Positions 44,445 through 54,400 are shown, counted from the first letter of the stretch. The stretch is DNA of 64,000 nt from an uncultured Prevotellaceae bacterium (GCA_900318815.1 ONMA01000005.1:62001-126000), one strand, 5' to 3'. Numbers and translations: made by a program. The notes: generated from the sequence alone by a model not told the origin.

Positions 44445-44860
44445 CAAACCTCCGACGTAATCATGGCCACGGTTTTTCACGGTTTTCCACGGTTTTTACA
44501 AATTGCCCGTATAAAACCGTGTAAAACCGTGGCAATGAAGAATAACATCGATGCTGCCCGTATAAAACCGTGTAAAACTGTGGCAATGAAGAATAACATC
44601 GATGCTGCCCGTATAAAACCGTGTAAAACTGTGGCAATGAAGAATAACATCGCTGCTGCCCGTATAAAACCGTGTAAAACCGTGGCAATGACGAATAACA
44701 TCGATGCTGCCCGTATAAAACCGTATAAAACCGTGGCAATGAAGAATATCATCGATGCTGCCCGTATAAAACCGTATAAAACCGTGGCCATGAATAGTGG
44801 ACTGGGCAGTTTACCGATTACTTATCTAAATTTGAAATAGAACACCAAATCAAAAAGACT
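44445..44860. other. Intergenic region dominated by a 51-bp tandem array
   Basis: A 125-codon reading frame covers the array but its product is only the repeated 17-residue unit, with no support as a gene. On the left edge (about 44467-44500) three copies of ACGGTTTT lie in the opposite orientation to the array. Confidence 0.6.
44505..44793. repeat. Six-copy 51-bp tandem repeat
   Basis: Units begin GCCCGTATAAAACCGTGTAA at 44505, 44556, 44607, 44658, 44709 and 44760 (the last two read GTAT for GTGT; the last is partial). Each unit has two AAAACCGT words, a GTGGCAATGAAGAATA segment and ACATCGATGCT. Copies differ by only a few bases, so recent amplification is likely. Confidence 0.93.
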
Positions 44861-46969
44861 ATGATTAACAAGCAACTATTAGAACCGGAGAGTATTGTGG
44901 TTATCGGCGGTTCGAACAATGTGCATAAGCCTGGTGGTGCCGTGGTGCGCAACCTGCTGAGCGGTGGCTACAAGGGCATACTGCGTGTGGTCAACCCGAA
45001 GGAAGACGAGGTGCAGGGCATCAAGGTGTTCCACGACGTGCAGGGGGTGCCCCCCACCGACCTGGCCATCCTCGTGGTGGCAGCGAGGTTCTGCCCCCAG
45101 TATGTGGAGTACCTTGCAGCCGAGAAGCAGGTGCGAGCCTTCATCATCATCTCGGCGGGCTTTGGCGAGGAGACCCATGAGGGAGCCTTGCTCGAACAGC
45201 AGATTCTGGACACCTGCGAGAAGTACGGCTGTGCGCTCATCGGCCCCAACTGTATCGGCCTGCTCACACGCTGGCATCACTCCGTGTTCACCAAGCCCAT
45301 CCCACAGCTCAATCCCCGGGGCGTCGACTTCATCAGCGGTTCGGGGGCCACGGCGGTGTTCATCCTGGAGAGTGCTGTGACGAAGGGCTTGCCCTTCAAC
45401 TCCGTGTGGTCGATAGGTAATGGTAAGCAGATAGGCATTGAGACGGTGCTGGAATATATGGACGAGCACTTCGATGCAGGGCGCGACTCACTCATCAAAC
45501 TGCTTTATATCGAGAACATTGCCGACCCCGACAAACTGCTCTACCACGCCACCTCGCTCATTAAGAAAGGCTGTCGCATTGCAGCTATCAAGGCAGGCTC
45601 CTCCACGGCAGGCAGCCGTGCAGCTTCGAGCCACACGGGTGCCATCGCTTCGAGCGACTCAGCTGTTGAGGCTCTTTTCCGCAAGGCGGGTATCGTGCGC
45701 TGCTTCTCGCGCGAAGAACTCACCACCGTGGGGTGTATCTTTAATATACAATCCCCCCTGTCATCGGTTGGGGAAGAAACGATGCAAACTCCCGTCAGGA
45801 AAGTAGGAGGAACCTCGTTTGCCATTATCACCCATGCGGGCGGCCCTGGTGTCATGCTCACCGATGCCCTGTCGAAGGGCGGGATGAGTGTGCCACCGCT
45901 CAGCGGCCCTGTTGCCGAGGAACTGAAGTCGAAACTCTACCCCGGCTCGTCGGTGGCCAATCCCATCGACATCCTGGCCACGGGCACGCCCGAACACTTA
46001 GGCATTGCCATTGACTATTGCGAGCAGAAGTTCGACAACATCGATGCCATCATGGTCATCTTCGGCACGCCCGGCCTCGTAAAGGTCTACGAGACCTACA
46101 ACGTGCTTCACCAGAAGATCCTGACCTGCAAGAAGCCCATTTTCCCCATCCTGCCCAGCGTGAACACGGCAGGTCCCGAGGTGCAGGAGTTTCTGAGCCG
46201 GGGACACGTGAACTTCAGCGACGAGGTGACCCTTGCCACTGCCCTGACGCAGGTGATGAAGACCCCGGCCCCAGCCGACCAGACGCTGACGATACACGGG
46301 GTCGATGTGCCTCGCATCCGCCGCATCATCGATGGCATAACGGAAAATGGCTACATCGTTCCAAACCTTGTCCATGAGCTCTTGCAGAGTGCCGGCATTC
46401 CCACGGTGCCCGAGTTCGTCAGTGCCGACAAGGCCGAGGTGGTGGCCTTTGCCGAGAAGTGTGGCTATCCTGTAGTGGCTAAGGTGGTAGGCCCCGTACA
46501 TAAGAGCGACGTGGGGGGCGTGTCGCTCAATATCCGTTCGAAGGAGGTACTCTCTGCCGAGTTCGACCGTATGATGCAGATTCCTGATGCCACCGCCATC
46601 ATGGTGCAGAAGATGATCAAGGGCACGGAGCTGTTCATCGGTGCCAAGTACGAGCTGCGCTTCGGCCATGTGGTGCTTTGCGGCTTAGGCGGCATCTTCG
46701 TCGAGGTGCTGAAGGACGTGTCTTCTGGCCTGGCACCCCTCACCTACGAGGAAGCCGACTCGATGATTCGTTCGCTCCGGGGCTATAAGATTCTGAAAGG
46801 TACGCGAGGCCAGAAGGGCATCAACGAGCGCAAGTATGCCGAGATCATCGTGCGGCTTTCCACCCTCCTTCGCTTCGCCACGGAAATCAAGGAGATGGAC
46901 ATCAATCCCCTCCTGGCCGACGAGGACAACGTCATTGCCGTGGATGCCCGCATCCTGGTCGAGAAATAA
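44861..46969 (+). CDS. ADP-forming acetate/acyl-CoA ligase (fused subunits)
   Basis: The 702-residue protein combines both subunits of the NDP-forming acyl-CoA synthetase family. Residues 1-130 form a CoA-binding Rossmann domain (SIVVIGGSNNVHKPGGAVV). Residues about 150-450 are succinyl-CoA ligase-like, with His258 in SSHTGAIASSDS as the likely phosphorylated histidine. Residues about 480-700 form an ATP-grasp domain (GYPVVAKVVGPVHKSDVGGV, GLGGIFVEVLKDVS, EMDINPLLADEDN). It converts acyl-CoA, ADP and phosphate to the acid, CoA and ATP, giving ATP at the end of fermentation, or the reverse. A non-conserved segment SPLSSVGEETMQTPVR (about 298-313) is an apparent insertion. Its last codons are duplicated downstream. 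Confidence 0.88.
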   Translation: MINKQLLEPESIVVIGGSNNVHKPGGAVVRNLLSGGYKGILRVVNPKEDEVQGIKVFHDVQGVPPTDLAILVVAARFCPQYVEYLAAEKQVRAFIIISAGFGEETHEGALLEQQILDTCEKYGCALIGPNCIGLLTRWHHSVFTKPIPQLNPRGVDFISGSGATAVFILESAVTKGLPFNSVWSIGNGKQIGIETVLEYMDEHFDAGRDSLIKLLYIENIADPDKLLYHATSLIKKGCRIAAIKAGSSTAGSRAASSHTGAIASSDSAVEALFRKAGIVRCFSREELTTVGCIFNIQSPLSSVGEETMQTPVRKVGGTSFAIITHAGGPGVMLTDALSKGGMSVPPLSGPVAEELKSKLYPGSSVANPIDILATGTPEHLGIAIDYCEQKFDNIDAIMVIFGTPGLVKVYETYNVLHQKILTCKKPIFPILPSVNTAGPEVQEFLSRGHVNFSDEVTLATALTQVMKTPAPADQTLTIHGVDVPRIRRIIDGITENGYIVPNLVHELLQSAGIPTVPEFVSADKAEVVAFAEKCGYPVVAKVVGPVHKSDVGGVSLNIRSKEVLSAEFDRMMQIPDATAIMVQKMIKGTELFIGAKYELRFGHVVLCGLGGIFVEVLKDVSSGLAPLTYEEADSMIRSLRGYKILKGTRGQKGINERKYAEIIVRLSTLLRFATEIKEMDINPLLADEDNVIAVDARILVEK

Positions 46970-47053
46970 ACAGCAACAGGAGGGCGTGTCATAATAATCT
47001 ACAACGGATTACACGGATTAAACGGATTTTTTAAGTTGCTGATTATCAGTCGT
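46909..47053. repeat. 145-bp direct repeat, left copy
   Basis: This copy spans the last 20 codons of the acyl-CoA ligase gene, its stop codon, and 84 downstream bases ending TTGCTGATTATCAGTCGT. It differs from the right copy at a single base (CGCATCCTGG versus CGCATTCTGG). Confidence 0.93.
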
Positions 47054-47257
47054 CATACTTTCTTTTTCCTGTTTTCCGCGCTTTTTTGAATCACCATTGT
47101 AACTACTTGATAATCAGACATACTTGCCCTTATGCTGAGTGACCCGAAAATATTCGGACGAAATAGAATACCGTACCCCCCTACGGGCGAAAGAGCAAAT
47201 ACGCGAGTTTTGAGAGCCTTGGCTTTTCTTCGTGGGTGTCCCAATGCGGAAAACAGG

Positions 47258-47402
47258 CCTCCTGGCCGACGAGGACAACGTCATTGCCGTGGATGCCCGC
47301 ATTCTGGTCGAGAAATAAACAGCAACAGGAGGGCGTGTCATAATAATCTACAACGGATTACACGGATTAAACGGATTTTTTAAGTTGCTGATTATCAGTC
47401 GT
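47258..47402. repeat. 145-bp direct repeat, right copy
   Basis: Offset 349 bases from the left copy with one mismatch. It holds an orphan C-terminal codon run (LLADEDNVIAVDARILVEK and stop at 47316-47318) not joined to any gene. The 204-base spacer is unique in the window and has a G-rich hairpin-like stretch around CCCCCCTACGGG. Confidence 0.93.
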
Positions 47403-47447
47403 TCTTTTTTACATGGAGTCCATCACCGTCAGGAATAGGCTGATACG

Positions 47448-48350
47448 CTAAACTTCCTCGTCGCCCCCGTAGGCCTCGGTGCCGATGGTTTCCTGACTGC
47501 CGATGGTGAGCTGGCGCAGGTCGTAGTAGGAGCCGTTGTAGATGTTGAAGTCCACGTAGCCCTTGATACCGGGCAGACGGCCCACGTCGGTGTGCTGCCA
47601 GAACTTCCATTCGCCCTTGTATTCCACGCTGTCCACGTAGTAATGCGCTATCCAGTAGGGGTATTGGTCGAAGACCTTGTCGTTGAGGTAGCGCATCTTG
47701 AATTTATAATAGGTATAGATGATGGGCTTCACCTGATAGTGGTTCTCCACGATGTGAAGCCATTCCAGCACGCTCTGCTTGAACTCCTCGTCGCTCTGCT
47801 GCTTGGGCTTGTGTTCCACATCGAGCACAGGCGGCAGGTCGCCTTTTTCCAACTGCACCACGTCGATGAAGTACTGGGCCTGCTCGCGGGCAGGGGAGTG
47901 TACGCTGTAGAAATGATAGGCACCACGGGTGAAGCCGTACTCCAGTGCCTGGTTGAAGTTGTCGTAGAACTTCGGGTCGGTGCGGTTGGCACCTTCCGTG
48001 GCCTTGATCATCACGAACCTGACGGGACACTTGTCAATCATGCCCTGGTTGCGCAGCACTTCCCAGTCGATGTCGCCCTGGTAGTGGGAGATGTCAATGC
48101 CATGAATCTCATAGCCTTCAGGTTGCGGCACGTAGCCATACAGGGCTTTCCAGCGGAACCCGAAGGGAGAGACGAAGAAATAATAGAAAAACCACACGTA
48201 GACTGCCGCCAACGAGAGACCGCCTATCCAGAAGGCCCAGCGGGGCATCTTCTGCAACAGCCGAACCCATAGCCCGGGACGCTTGCGGCGCACAGGGCTG
48301 GTAAGGCGTGGCTTCCTCGGTTTCTTTGTGCGGTGAGGTGTGGTTGGCAT
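47448..48350 (-). CDS. GH25 lysozyme-like muramidase, membrane anchored
   Basis: The 300-residue protein begins with a very basic tail (MPTTPHRTKKPRKPRLTSPV) and one membrane helix at about 38-60 (WAFWIGGLSLAAVYVWFFYY), so it is probably a type II inner-membrane protein with the catalytic part in the periplasm. Residues about 82-285 are a GH25 domain: GIDISHYQGDIDW with Asp86, FVMIKATEG, GAYHFYSV, and PVLDVEHK with Asp177 and Glu179, the expected catalytic acids. It should cut the MurNAc-GlcNAc bond of peptidoglycan. No partner gene is evident. Confidence 0.9.
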   Translation of the reverse strand: MPTTPHRTKKPRKPRLTSPVRRKRPGLWVRLLQKMPRWAFWIGGLSLAAVYVWFFYYFFVSPFGFRWKALYGYVPQPEGYEIHGIDISHYQGDIDWEVLRNQGMIDKCPVRFVMIKATEGANRTDPKFYDNFNQALEYGFTRGAYHFYSVHSPAREQAQYFIDVVQLEKGDLPPVLDVEHKPKQQSDEEFKQSVLEWLHIVENHYQVKPIIYTYYKFKMRYLNDKVFDQYPYWIAHYYVDSVEYKGEWKFWQHTDVGRLPGIKGYVDFNIYNGSYYDLRQLTIGSQETIGTEAYGGDEEV

Positions 48351-48364
48351 TCCCTTTCACTAAT

Positions 48365-48432
48365 AATTGAGAACTGATAATGGTTAATTATTCCGCAGAA
48401 GGCAGTTAATTATCCATTATCAGTTCTCAATT
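48365..48432. repeat. 19-bp perfect hairpin between pfp and GH25
   Basis: AATTGAGAACTGATAATGG (48365-48383) pairs exactly with its complement at 48414-48432. Further copies of the word CAATTATCAATTGTCAATT follow at about 48447-48466. It lies in the space after pfp on the minus strand and may end that transcript. Confidence 0.75.
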
Positions 48433-48473
48433 TCCATTACTTAATTGTCAATTATCAATTGTCAATTCGCCGT

Positions 48474-50111
48474 TTACTTAGCCTGTTCCAGTGCCAGCGT
48501 CTTCGTGGGAAGGTCGCAGACCTCAGCGGGTCCCCAGTACTGGATGGGGCCGGGATAGATGTAGGCCGTCTTGCGGGCCCACTCCTCGCGGTGAGCGGCA
48601 AACTCCTTGAAGGGAGCGCCGTCGAGCTCTACCAGGGCCTTGCGAATCACGGGTTTCATCTCGCCGGCACGACGCTCCATGTTCATCATCATCGTGATGG
48701 GCACACCGCCTGCCTTCCACTCGTCGGCAGGAGCTGTGGTGTTCTGCACGATGGCCATGTAGCCGGTCTTGCCGTTGGCAATGAGCTGGGCTGCCGAGGT
48801 GCCGAGGGCGTAGCAGTAGTCGGCGTCGAAGTTCGAAGGAGCGGCGCAGCGTCCCTCATAGCCGAAGAAGTGGTGCATGGCCGAGAACTTGCCAGCGTAC
48901 TTGCCTTCCTTCTTCATCTTCTCAAGCTTCTGTGCCACCATGGTCGAGAGCAGTTTCTCGGTCTCGATGAGGCTCACCTGTACGTTTCCGTGCGGGTCGC
49001 GGTCGAGGGCAAGCTGACGGGCCACGCCAGTGGGCAGAGAGTTGAACACAGCCAGGTTCTCGTCGGTCAGGTGAGCCTTGGCGAAGTCAATCTGCTCCGT
49101 GCGACCCATGTCCTTCACCTCTGGACGTGCCAGCACGTCGTTGAGCTGGGCAATGAGCTTCTTGATGGCGGGGATGAACTCGATGACACCCTCGGGGATG
49201 ACGACCGTGCCGAAGTTGTTGCCGTCGGCGGCGCGTGCGGCCACCACATTGGCGATGTACTCCACGATGTTGTCAAGGCTCATGGCCTTGGCCTCGATTT
49301 CCTCAGAGATGAGGCAGACGTTGGGCTGCGTCTGCAGGGCGCACTCTAAGGCGATGTGGCTGGCCGAGCGGCCCATCACCTTGATGAAGTGCCAGTACTT
49401 GCGCGACGAGTTGCAGTCGCGCTCGATGTTGCCGATAAGCTCCGAGTAGGTCTTGCAGGCGGTGTCGAAGCCGAACGAGGTCTCAATCTGCGAGTTCTTC
49501 AGGTCGCCGTCGATGGTCTTGGGGCAGCCGATGACCTGCACGCCGTAGTTCTTGGCAGCGTAGTATTCGGCCAGCACGCAGGCGTTGGTATTAGAGTCGT
49601 CGCCACCGATGATGACGATGGCCTTGATGCCGAGCTCGCGGATAATCTCCAGACCCTTCTCAAACTGATCCACCTTCTCTAACTTGGTACGGCCCGAGCC
49701 AATCATGTCGAATCCGCCCGTGTTGCGATACTCATCAACGTACTCGGCTGTCAGCTCCATGTAGTTGTGGTCTACCAGACCGCCAGGACCCAGGATGAAG
49801 CCGAAGAGGCGGTTAGCGGGGTTCAGCTTCTTCACGGCATCGAACAGGCCGGTAATCACGTTGTGACCGCCGGGAGCCTGGCCACCGCTCAGGATGATAC
49901 CCACGTTCATGGGCTCGTGTGCCGTCTCCTCGCCGGGGACGAACTCTACGAGCGGCATGCCATAGGTATTGGGGAAGAGCTTCTTGATCTCTTCCTGGTT
50001 GTCAACACTCTGTGTAGGCGCACCCTCCTGCACCTTCACGGCACCCTGCAGGCCGCGTGGCAGCTTAGGCTGATAGGCGGCTCTTGCAATCTGCAATGCA
50101 CTTTTTTCCAT
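48474..50111 (-). CDS. pfp: Diphosphate-fructose-6-phosphate 1-phosphotransferase
   Basis: The 545-residue protein is a long-form PPi-dependent phosphofructokinase. Motifs are [14 protein letters not shown] at 71-84, the substrate loop [10 protein letters not shown] at 167-176 (the Asp after GGD marks PPi rather than ATP use), PKTIDGDL at 197-204 with the catalytic Asp, and [13 protein letters not shown]. It phosphorylates fructose 6-phosphate with pyrophosphate, a reversible glycolytic step common in Bacteroidota. The -7 box TATCTTTG is at 50167-50174. It is monocistronic. Confidence 0.95.
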   Translation of the reverse strand: MEKSALQIARAAYQPKLPRGLQGAVKVQEGAPTQSVDNQEEIKKLFPNTYGMPLVEFVPGEETAHEPMNVGIILSGGQAPGGHNVITGLFDAVKKLNPANRLFGFILGPGGLVDHNYMELTAEYVDEYRNTGGFDMIGSGRTKLEKVDQFEKGLEIIRELGIKAIVIIGGDDSNTNACVLAEYYAAKNYGVQVIGCPKTIDGDLKNSQIETSFGFDTACKTYSELIGNIERDCNSSRKYWHFIKVMGRSASHIALECALQTQPNVCLISEEIEAKAMSLDNIVEYIANVVAARAADGNNFGTVVIPEGVIEFIPAIKKLIAQLNDVLARPEVKDMGRTEQIDFAKAHLTDENLAVFNSLPTGVARQLALDRDPHGNVQVSLIETEKLLSTMVAQKLEKMKKEGKYAGKFSAMHHFFGYEGRCAAPSNFDADYCYALGTSAAQLIANGKTGYMAIVQNTTAPADEWKAGGVPITMMMNMERRAGEMKPVIRKALVELDGAPFKEFAAHREEWARKTAYIYPGPIQYWGPAEVCDLPTKTLALEQAK

Positions 50112-50166
50112 AAATCGTTTTGTTTTATTTGAATAGGTAAAAAATCCGTTTCTCTCTTTCGATTTG

Positions 50167-50174
50167 CAAAGATA
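50167..50174 (-). promoter_or_regulatory. -7 promoter box for pfp
   Basis: Minus-strand TATCTTTG 56 bases before the start codon; no clear -33 TTG. Confidence 0.4.
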
Positions 50175-50233
50175 CGTATTTCATTTGAGAAAACGACATG
50201 TTTAGCATTTTTTATATCATTACTAAGAAAAAT

Positions 50234-50272
50234 ATCGGGAACAATGCGCAAGGAGTGCGCATCGTCCCCGAT
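50234..50272 (-). terminator. Hairpin with T-rich tail
   Basis: ATCGGGGACGATGCGC on the minus strand pairs with a mostly complementary arm across a 7-base loop and is followed by ATATTTTTCTTAG. It shares GGGACGATGCG with the hairpin at 54619-54657. It would stop transcripts coming from the toxin-antitoxin debris before pfp. Confidence 0.6.
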
Positions 50273-50293
50273 GATTAATTAAGTGGGTTACTA

Positions 50294-50395
50294 TTATTCG
50301 TCCCAGATGCCGCCGCAGTTCATGGCATCGTTCCAGCTGTCGCCGGGGGTGTCGTCATGGGTGACTTCTTTCCGTTCTTGCCTTGCAAGCGTCCT
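50294..50395 (-). pseudogene. Orphan C-terminal coding fragment
   Basis: An open 33-codon run without a start codon, ending THDDTPGDSWNDAMNCGGIW-D-E and a stop. The acidic tail with Trp resembles the end of the small protein at 30054-30254 (FSLWEEDEE). Probably the remains of a similar small gene. Confidence 0.3.
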
Positions 50396-50403
50396 TCAGT
50401 CGA

Positions 50404-50552
50404 TTATTCCTTGCTTGCTGTCAGCCTTTCAATGAAGGTCTTTAGCTTCAGCACGAGGAGTTTGGGAAAGGGTATTCTGGGTAGGCAGAGCCGCGACGGG
50501 CCAGCGACGACAGTAGGCTGTTGGTGTCGAGCACCACACGGTCAGTCGGCAT
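50404..50552 (-). pseudogene. PIN-domain toxin with an internal deletion
   Basis: The ATG at 50552 overlaps the antitoxin stop by 11 bases, as in many toxin-antitoxin operons. It encodes MPTDRVVLDTNSLLSSLARR, the classic PIN N-terminus with the first catalytic Asp in VLDTN. After about 23 residues the frame degenerates and stops at 50448. In another frame, FPKLLVLKLKTFIERLTASK (ending 50404) looks like a PIN C-terminus. Most of the middle of the gene, where the other acidic residues should be, has been lost, so the toxin is inactive. Confidence 0.65.
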
Positions 50553-50784
50553 AGGCGTGATGTTTGGCATGAACGTCTTCCGTAGCCAGAGCGTCGATGT
50601 GCGCCTGGCTCCACTTGCCCTCATCCCAGAGCTTGTCCATCTCTTCGTCCACCTTGCGGGCATAGTAGTCGCAGATGACCTTCCGCAGCTCGTTGGCCTG
50701 CTCCACTGTCTTCATGTGTCCCAGCAGTTGCAGGATGTCCAGTTGTGCCTTGTTCAGCACGGTTCTTTCTTCCATTGCTTCCAT
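50542..50784 (-). CDS. Antitoxin-like protein of a decayed PIN toxin pair
   Basis: The 80-residue helical, charged protein begins MEAMEERTVLNKAQLDILQL. It has no known DNA-binding fold I can point to, but its size, position directly upstream of a PIN toxin remnant and the overlapping stop/start support an antitoxin role. A -7 box TACCTTTG is at 50813-50820. With its toxin gone, this may be a relic kept by chance or a free antitoxin against related toxins elsewhere. Confidence 0.6.
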   Translation of the reverse strand: MEAMEERTVLNKAQLDILQLLGHMKTVEQANELRKVICDYYARKVDEEMDKLWDEGKWSQAHIDALATEDVHAKHHAYAD

Positions 50785-50812
50785 AATTCTCGTTGTTTAG
50801 AGTTTCACGGAG

Positions 50813-50820
50813 CAAAGGTA
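50813..50820 (-). promoter_or_regulatory. -7 promoter box for the antitoxin gene
   Basis: Minus-strand TACCTTTG 28 bases before the ATG at 50784. Confidence 0.4.
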
Positions 50821-50849
50821 TAACTATTTTCCGACAAACCCGCTAAGGA

Positions 50850-50939
50850 GGGCACTTTTTATTCTAAGGATTATGGGATTTCGGGATTTTCCCTTGCGGC
50901 GCGATGCGCCGCCCATCCTTAAATCCTTGAATCCTTAGA
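50850..50939. repeat. Family D repeat, copy 1
   Basis: GGGCACTTTTTATTCTAAGG, then GGATTTCGGGATTT, a GC-rich hairpin (TGCGGCGC ... GCGCCG) and ATCCTTAAATCCTTGAATCC. It is itself an imperfect dyad. The same ~90 bases recur in the same orientation at 54692-54780. Confidence 0.9.
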
Positions 50940-51079
50940 CATTATATCTTCCGCAAAGATTCTTTCCCTGGAATAATATCCGTTTGTCTCCAGGAATATG
51001 GAGGATGGATTGACCGATCTTAGAGACATACAGAAAACATTACGAAACATGCCCCAACGGCATATATCTTTTTTTGGGG

Positions 51080-51087
51080 TAACTTTG
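51080..51087 (+). promoter_or_regulatory. -7 promoter box for the GH98 module
   Basis: TAACTTTG only 5 bases before the ATG at 51093, so the transcript of that remnant would be nearly leaderless; it may mainly serve the GH98 gene downstream. Confidence 0.4.
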
Positions 51088-51092
51088 CACCT

Positions 51093-51401
51093 ATGAAACC
51101 AATCACTTTACTTTCGTCACTTTTGCTCTGTGTGTTGTCGCCTTTGGCTGCGATGGCCCAGACCCAGACCATTGATATTAGTGGCAACAACACCTCCTCT
51201 AATTACATCAGTTATAGCACCTCCATCTCCCTGCCGGTCGGCAAGACCGTCGATGTGAAGATGGCGCGCTATTGTTATTTCTCGTCGACCATCTCGGGTA
51301 CGGGCATCCTGAACCTTTATGCAGGTGGCAGCTTTGCCCAGCGTCATCAGATGGCCGTGCGGGGCCATTTTCGTAACGGAAAGAAATTTATTATAAAGTG
51401 A
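51093..51401 (+). pseudogene. Secreted-protein remnant (internal deletion)
   Basis: This 102-residue frame starts with a signal peptide (MKPITLLSSLLLCVLSPLAA) and a beta-rich region (VKMARYCYFSSTISGTGILN) like the first strands of large autotransporter-repeat proteins, then jumps to NGKKFIIK, which looks like the last residues of a T9SS tail. The middle of a much larger gene appears to have been deleted in frame. It could still be expressed as a small exported protein. It ends 21 bases before the GH98 gene. Confidence 0.55.
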
Positions 51402-51422
51402 GTAATAACCAAACTATAAACT

Positions 51423-54400
51423 ATGATGAAAAAAAACATTTATTTCGCTTTGCTGGCCCTGTTGCTGATGGTGACGGGACAGTCGGTGTCGGCACAGGAA
51501 CGCCGTCCCATTGATTCACAACATCCGCTCTGGCTGGTGCATATCGACGTGTGGAACACGGCCGATCCGCAGAAAATCATTAACCTCATCCCCGAGGAAA
51601 TTAAGCCCTACGTCTGCATGAACCTCTCGTTCTCGTGCCAGTACGACAAGGAGCGCAACATCTACAAGATGCCTCGCTGTGCCGTGCGTACCTACAAGTC
51701 GTGGGCCTCGGTGTGCCAGGCCAACGGACTCTGGTTCACCTGCCAGCCTGCCAGTGGCGGCCACACCCATATCCAGGACGACGACTTGGAGACGTTCGAG
51801 TACTTCTTCAAGCGCTATCCCAACTTCCTGGGCTGGAACTACGCCGAGCAGTTCTGGGGCTTCGACGAGGCAGGCGACAAGAGCAGCAGCACGCAGGCTT
51901 CGCGTATCGCACTCTTTGCCAAGTTAGTGCCCATGCACCACAAGTATGGCGGTTTCCTCACCATCTCTTTCTGTGGCAACGTGTGGTCGCATCCGCTCAA
52001 TCCGATGGGCATGATGAAGCGCAACAAAGACCTGCTCTTAGCCTGTAAGGAATATCCCGAGGCCATCCTGTGGCTGTACAAGTACACCACCAGCTCGTGT
52101 TTCTACAACAACGAGAGTGTCACCTTCGGCCCGTTCATCTCGGGTCTGGCCAAGAACTATGGCGTGCGCTACGACAACTGCGGCTGGAACGGTGCCCTCG
52201 ATGCCATTCTGGGCGACGGCCACGGAAAGAAATATCCCGGTGCAGCCGGCTTGGGCACGGTGATGGAGCAGACCTGTGTGAATGGCGGTGCCGTGTGGGA
52301 CGGCCCGGAGCTTATCTGGACGGAGGACTTCCAGAACCTGAGCAACACGACGGTCGACGGCTATACGCGCCGCAACTGGGGCACCTTCCCCAACTTCAAG
52401 GGCGTCTGGCTCGACATGTTCCGCAAGATCATCGACGGCACCATGTATATTCCCACCCGTGAGGAGGTAATCGGCAAGACCAGGATTGTGGTGCAGAACG
52501 ACGTGAACAGCGGTAACGATGAAGATAAATATGCTGCCTGGGGCTCTCTCTACGACGGTGTCTATAAGCAGGACGATCCCTTCAACCGTGGCAACGGCCA
52601 GTGGATGGACAACTTCTGCTACTTCAAGAAGACGGGACGCTATGGGGCCATTCCCCTGGTCATCGCACTCTACGACGATGTGGCTAAGAGCATCCCCGTC
52701 GTGGTGAAGAAGTCGGCCTTTAGTTCACGCTGGGGTACTACTGCCAGGAAAACAGCCGACTTCAATGCCCAGTATCCCGAGGTGTCTACCGGCGACCTCT
52801 ATGTGAACCGCTATCGCAACCAGTTGGTAACCTATACGCCTTATACCTATTTAAATAAGAATAAGACGGCTTCGGCCACCATTCCCCTGCAGTACAACAC
52901 TTGCGAGGAGTTGCAGCTTACCTATGGCAAACTGTCGAGCGGACTCATCCGCGAGTATGCCGACCATATCTATTTCTACCTGAACAACTATCGCAGCGAC
53001 TCGATTACCGTACAGAGCGACATCATCACCGTGAAGGGTGTCAACGCCGAGCCGACCTGTACCATCAAGAAGCGCGAGACGGGTGCCGCAGGTGCTGCCG
53101 TCTCCTATACTAAGAGCTATGACGCTGAAAATGCCACCTTTACGGTTACCGTCAAGCACATGGGCCCCCTCGACCTCACCATCAACTGCCAGGGTTCGGC
53201 TGAGCGCACCGCTACCGACGTGCTGCCCGCCGAGGCATTGCCCACCCCCAAGCAGCCCGAGCCTTTCGTAGGCCCTATCGTCATCGAGGCTGAGGACATG
53301 GACTACAAGAACGTCAAGGGTGTGAACCTGAGCAACTCGGGCTGGTACTTCCCCGAAGTACTCGACTACGCTGGCAATGGCTATGTGGACATGGGTACCA
53401 ATACGGCTGGGGCACTGCGCCATCAGCTCAAGCTGAATCAGGGTGGCGACTACGTGGTGAGCGTTCGCTATTGCTCAGCCAGCAAGACCGGCACGCTGGC
53501 AGCCACAGTGAATGGCACCCGGCAGAACATAACGATAGAGAAGGTAGGACTCAACGACTGGCGCAAGGTCAAGTTCAATGCCACGATGAAGGAAGGCCAG
53601 AACACGCTGATACTTTCCAACACCGCCGGTATTGGCATGTACATCGACCAGATTATCTACACGCCCGCAGGAACGGAAGCAGAGAAGTTCTTGGTGAGCG
53701 TGCGTCAGGACGAGCACGGTACGCTGACCGCCAACGTTACCGAGGCTGCCGAGGGCGAGGTGGTTCGCCTGAGTGTGAGTGCCGAGGAAGGCTATAAGCT
53801 CACGGAGCTGCGTGTCATCAACTCGGTCTACTTCACCATGGCCAAGACCATCAATGTCTCTGACCCTGAGAACATTACCTTTGTCATGCCCGACGATAAC
53901 GTGACCCTCCAGCCGGTCTTCACCGACATGACGGCCATCTATAAGCTTGACTTCGGCAGCGTGCAGAATGGAACCATGCCGGTAGGCTGGCGTGCCATAC
54001 AGGAGGACGGTACGCATGAGTACCCCAATAGCTACGGTTCTGGCTCGCGCACCATGGTAGGCTTCACGGGCTATCAGGGCAAGGCGCTCTACTGGCGCAA
54101 CAACGCGGCTGAGTATGGCCGTCAGACTGCCTACCGCCTACCGTTAGAGGCTGGCGATTACAAGGTGACGTTCGTCATGGCTGCCTGGAAGGGTAATCCC
54201 CAGTACAAGGTGCAGGTGCTCAATGCCGCTACAGGCAGTGCTATTGCCACCTCGGGCACGTTTACGGCTGCGCCCAATGCCAACGGCAATACGTCGGCCA
54301 ATGTGAGTTCGGCCCAGACCCGCGAGTTCGAGTTTACGGTCAGCACAAAGGGTAATTACATTATTCAGTTTGCCGATGCTACCACCTCGGGCGGCTATCA

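Larger units (their letters stand above)
50785..51092. other. Intergenic region with promoters and family D repeat
   Basis: About 308 bases. It holds the antitoxin promoter (50813-50820), repeat D1 (50850-50939), the 15-base word ATATCCGTTTGTCTC (50976-50990) that reappears at 54596-54610, and a -7 box TAACTTTG at 51080-51087. No gene seen. Confidence 0.6.

Noticed and set aside
44505-44793. CRISPR array
   Set aside because: The units are contiguous with no unique spacers, and no cas gene is present.
44463-44840. A 125-codon frame covering the 51-bp tandem array as a repeat protein
   Set aside because: The array is open in several frames on both strands, as a repeat of 51 bases (a multiple of three) must be if one unit lacks stops. 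No start signal or domain supports translation.
47132-47383. Small protein in the spacer of the 145-bp repeat
   Set aside because: The frame runs across the duplicated tail in the wrong register and has no recognisable feature.
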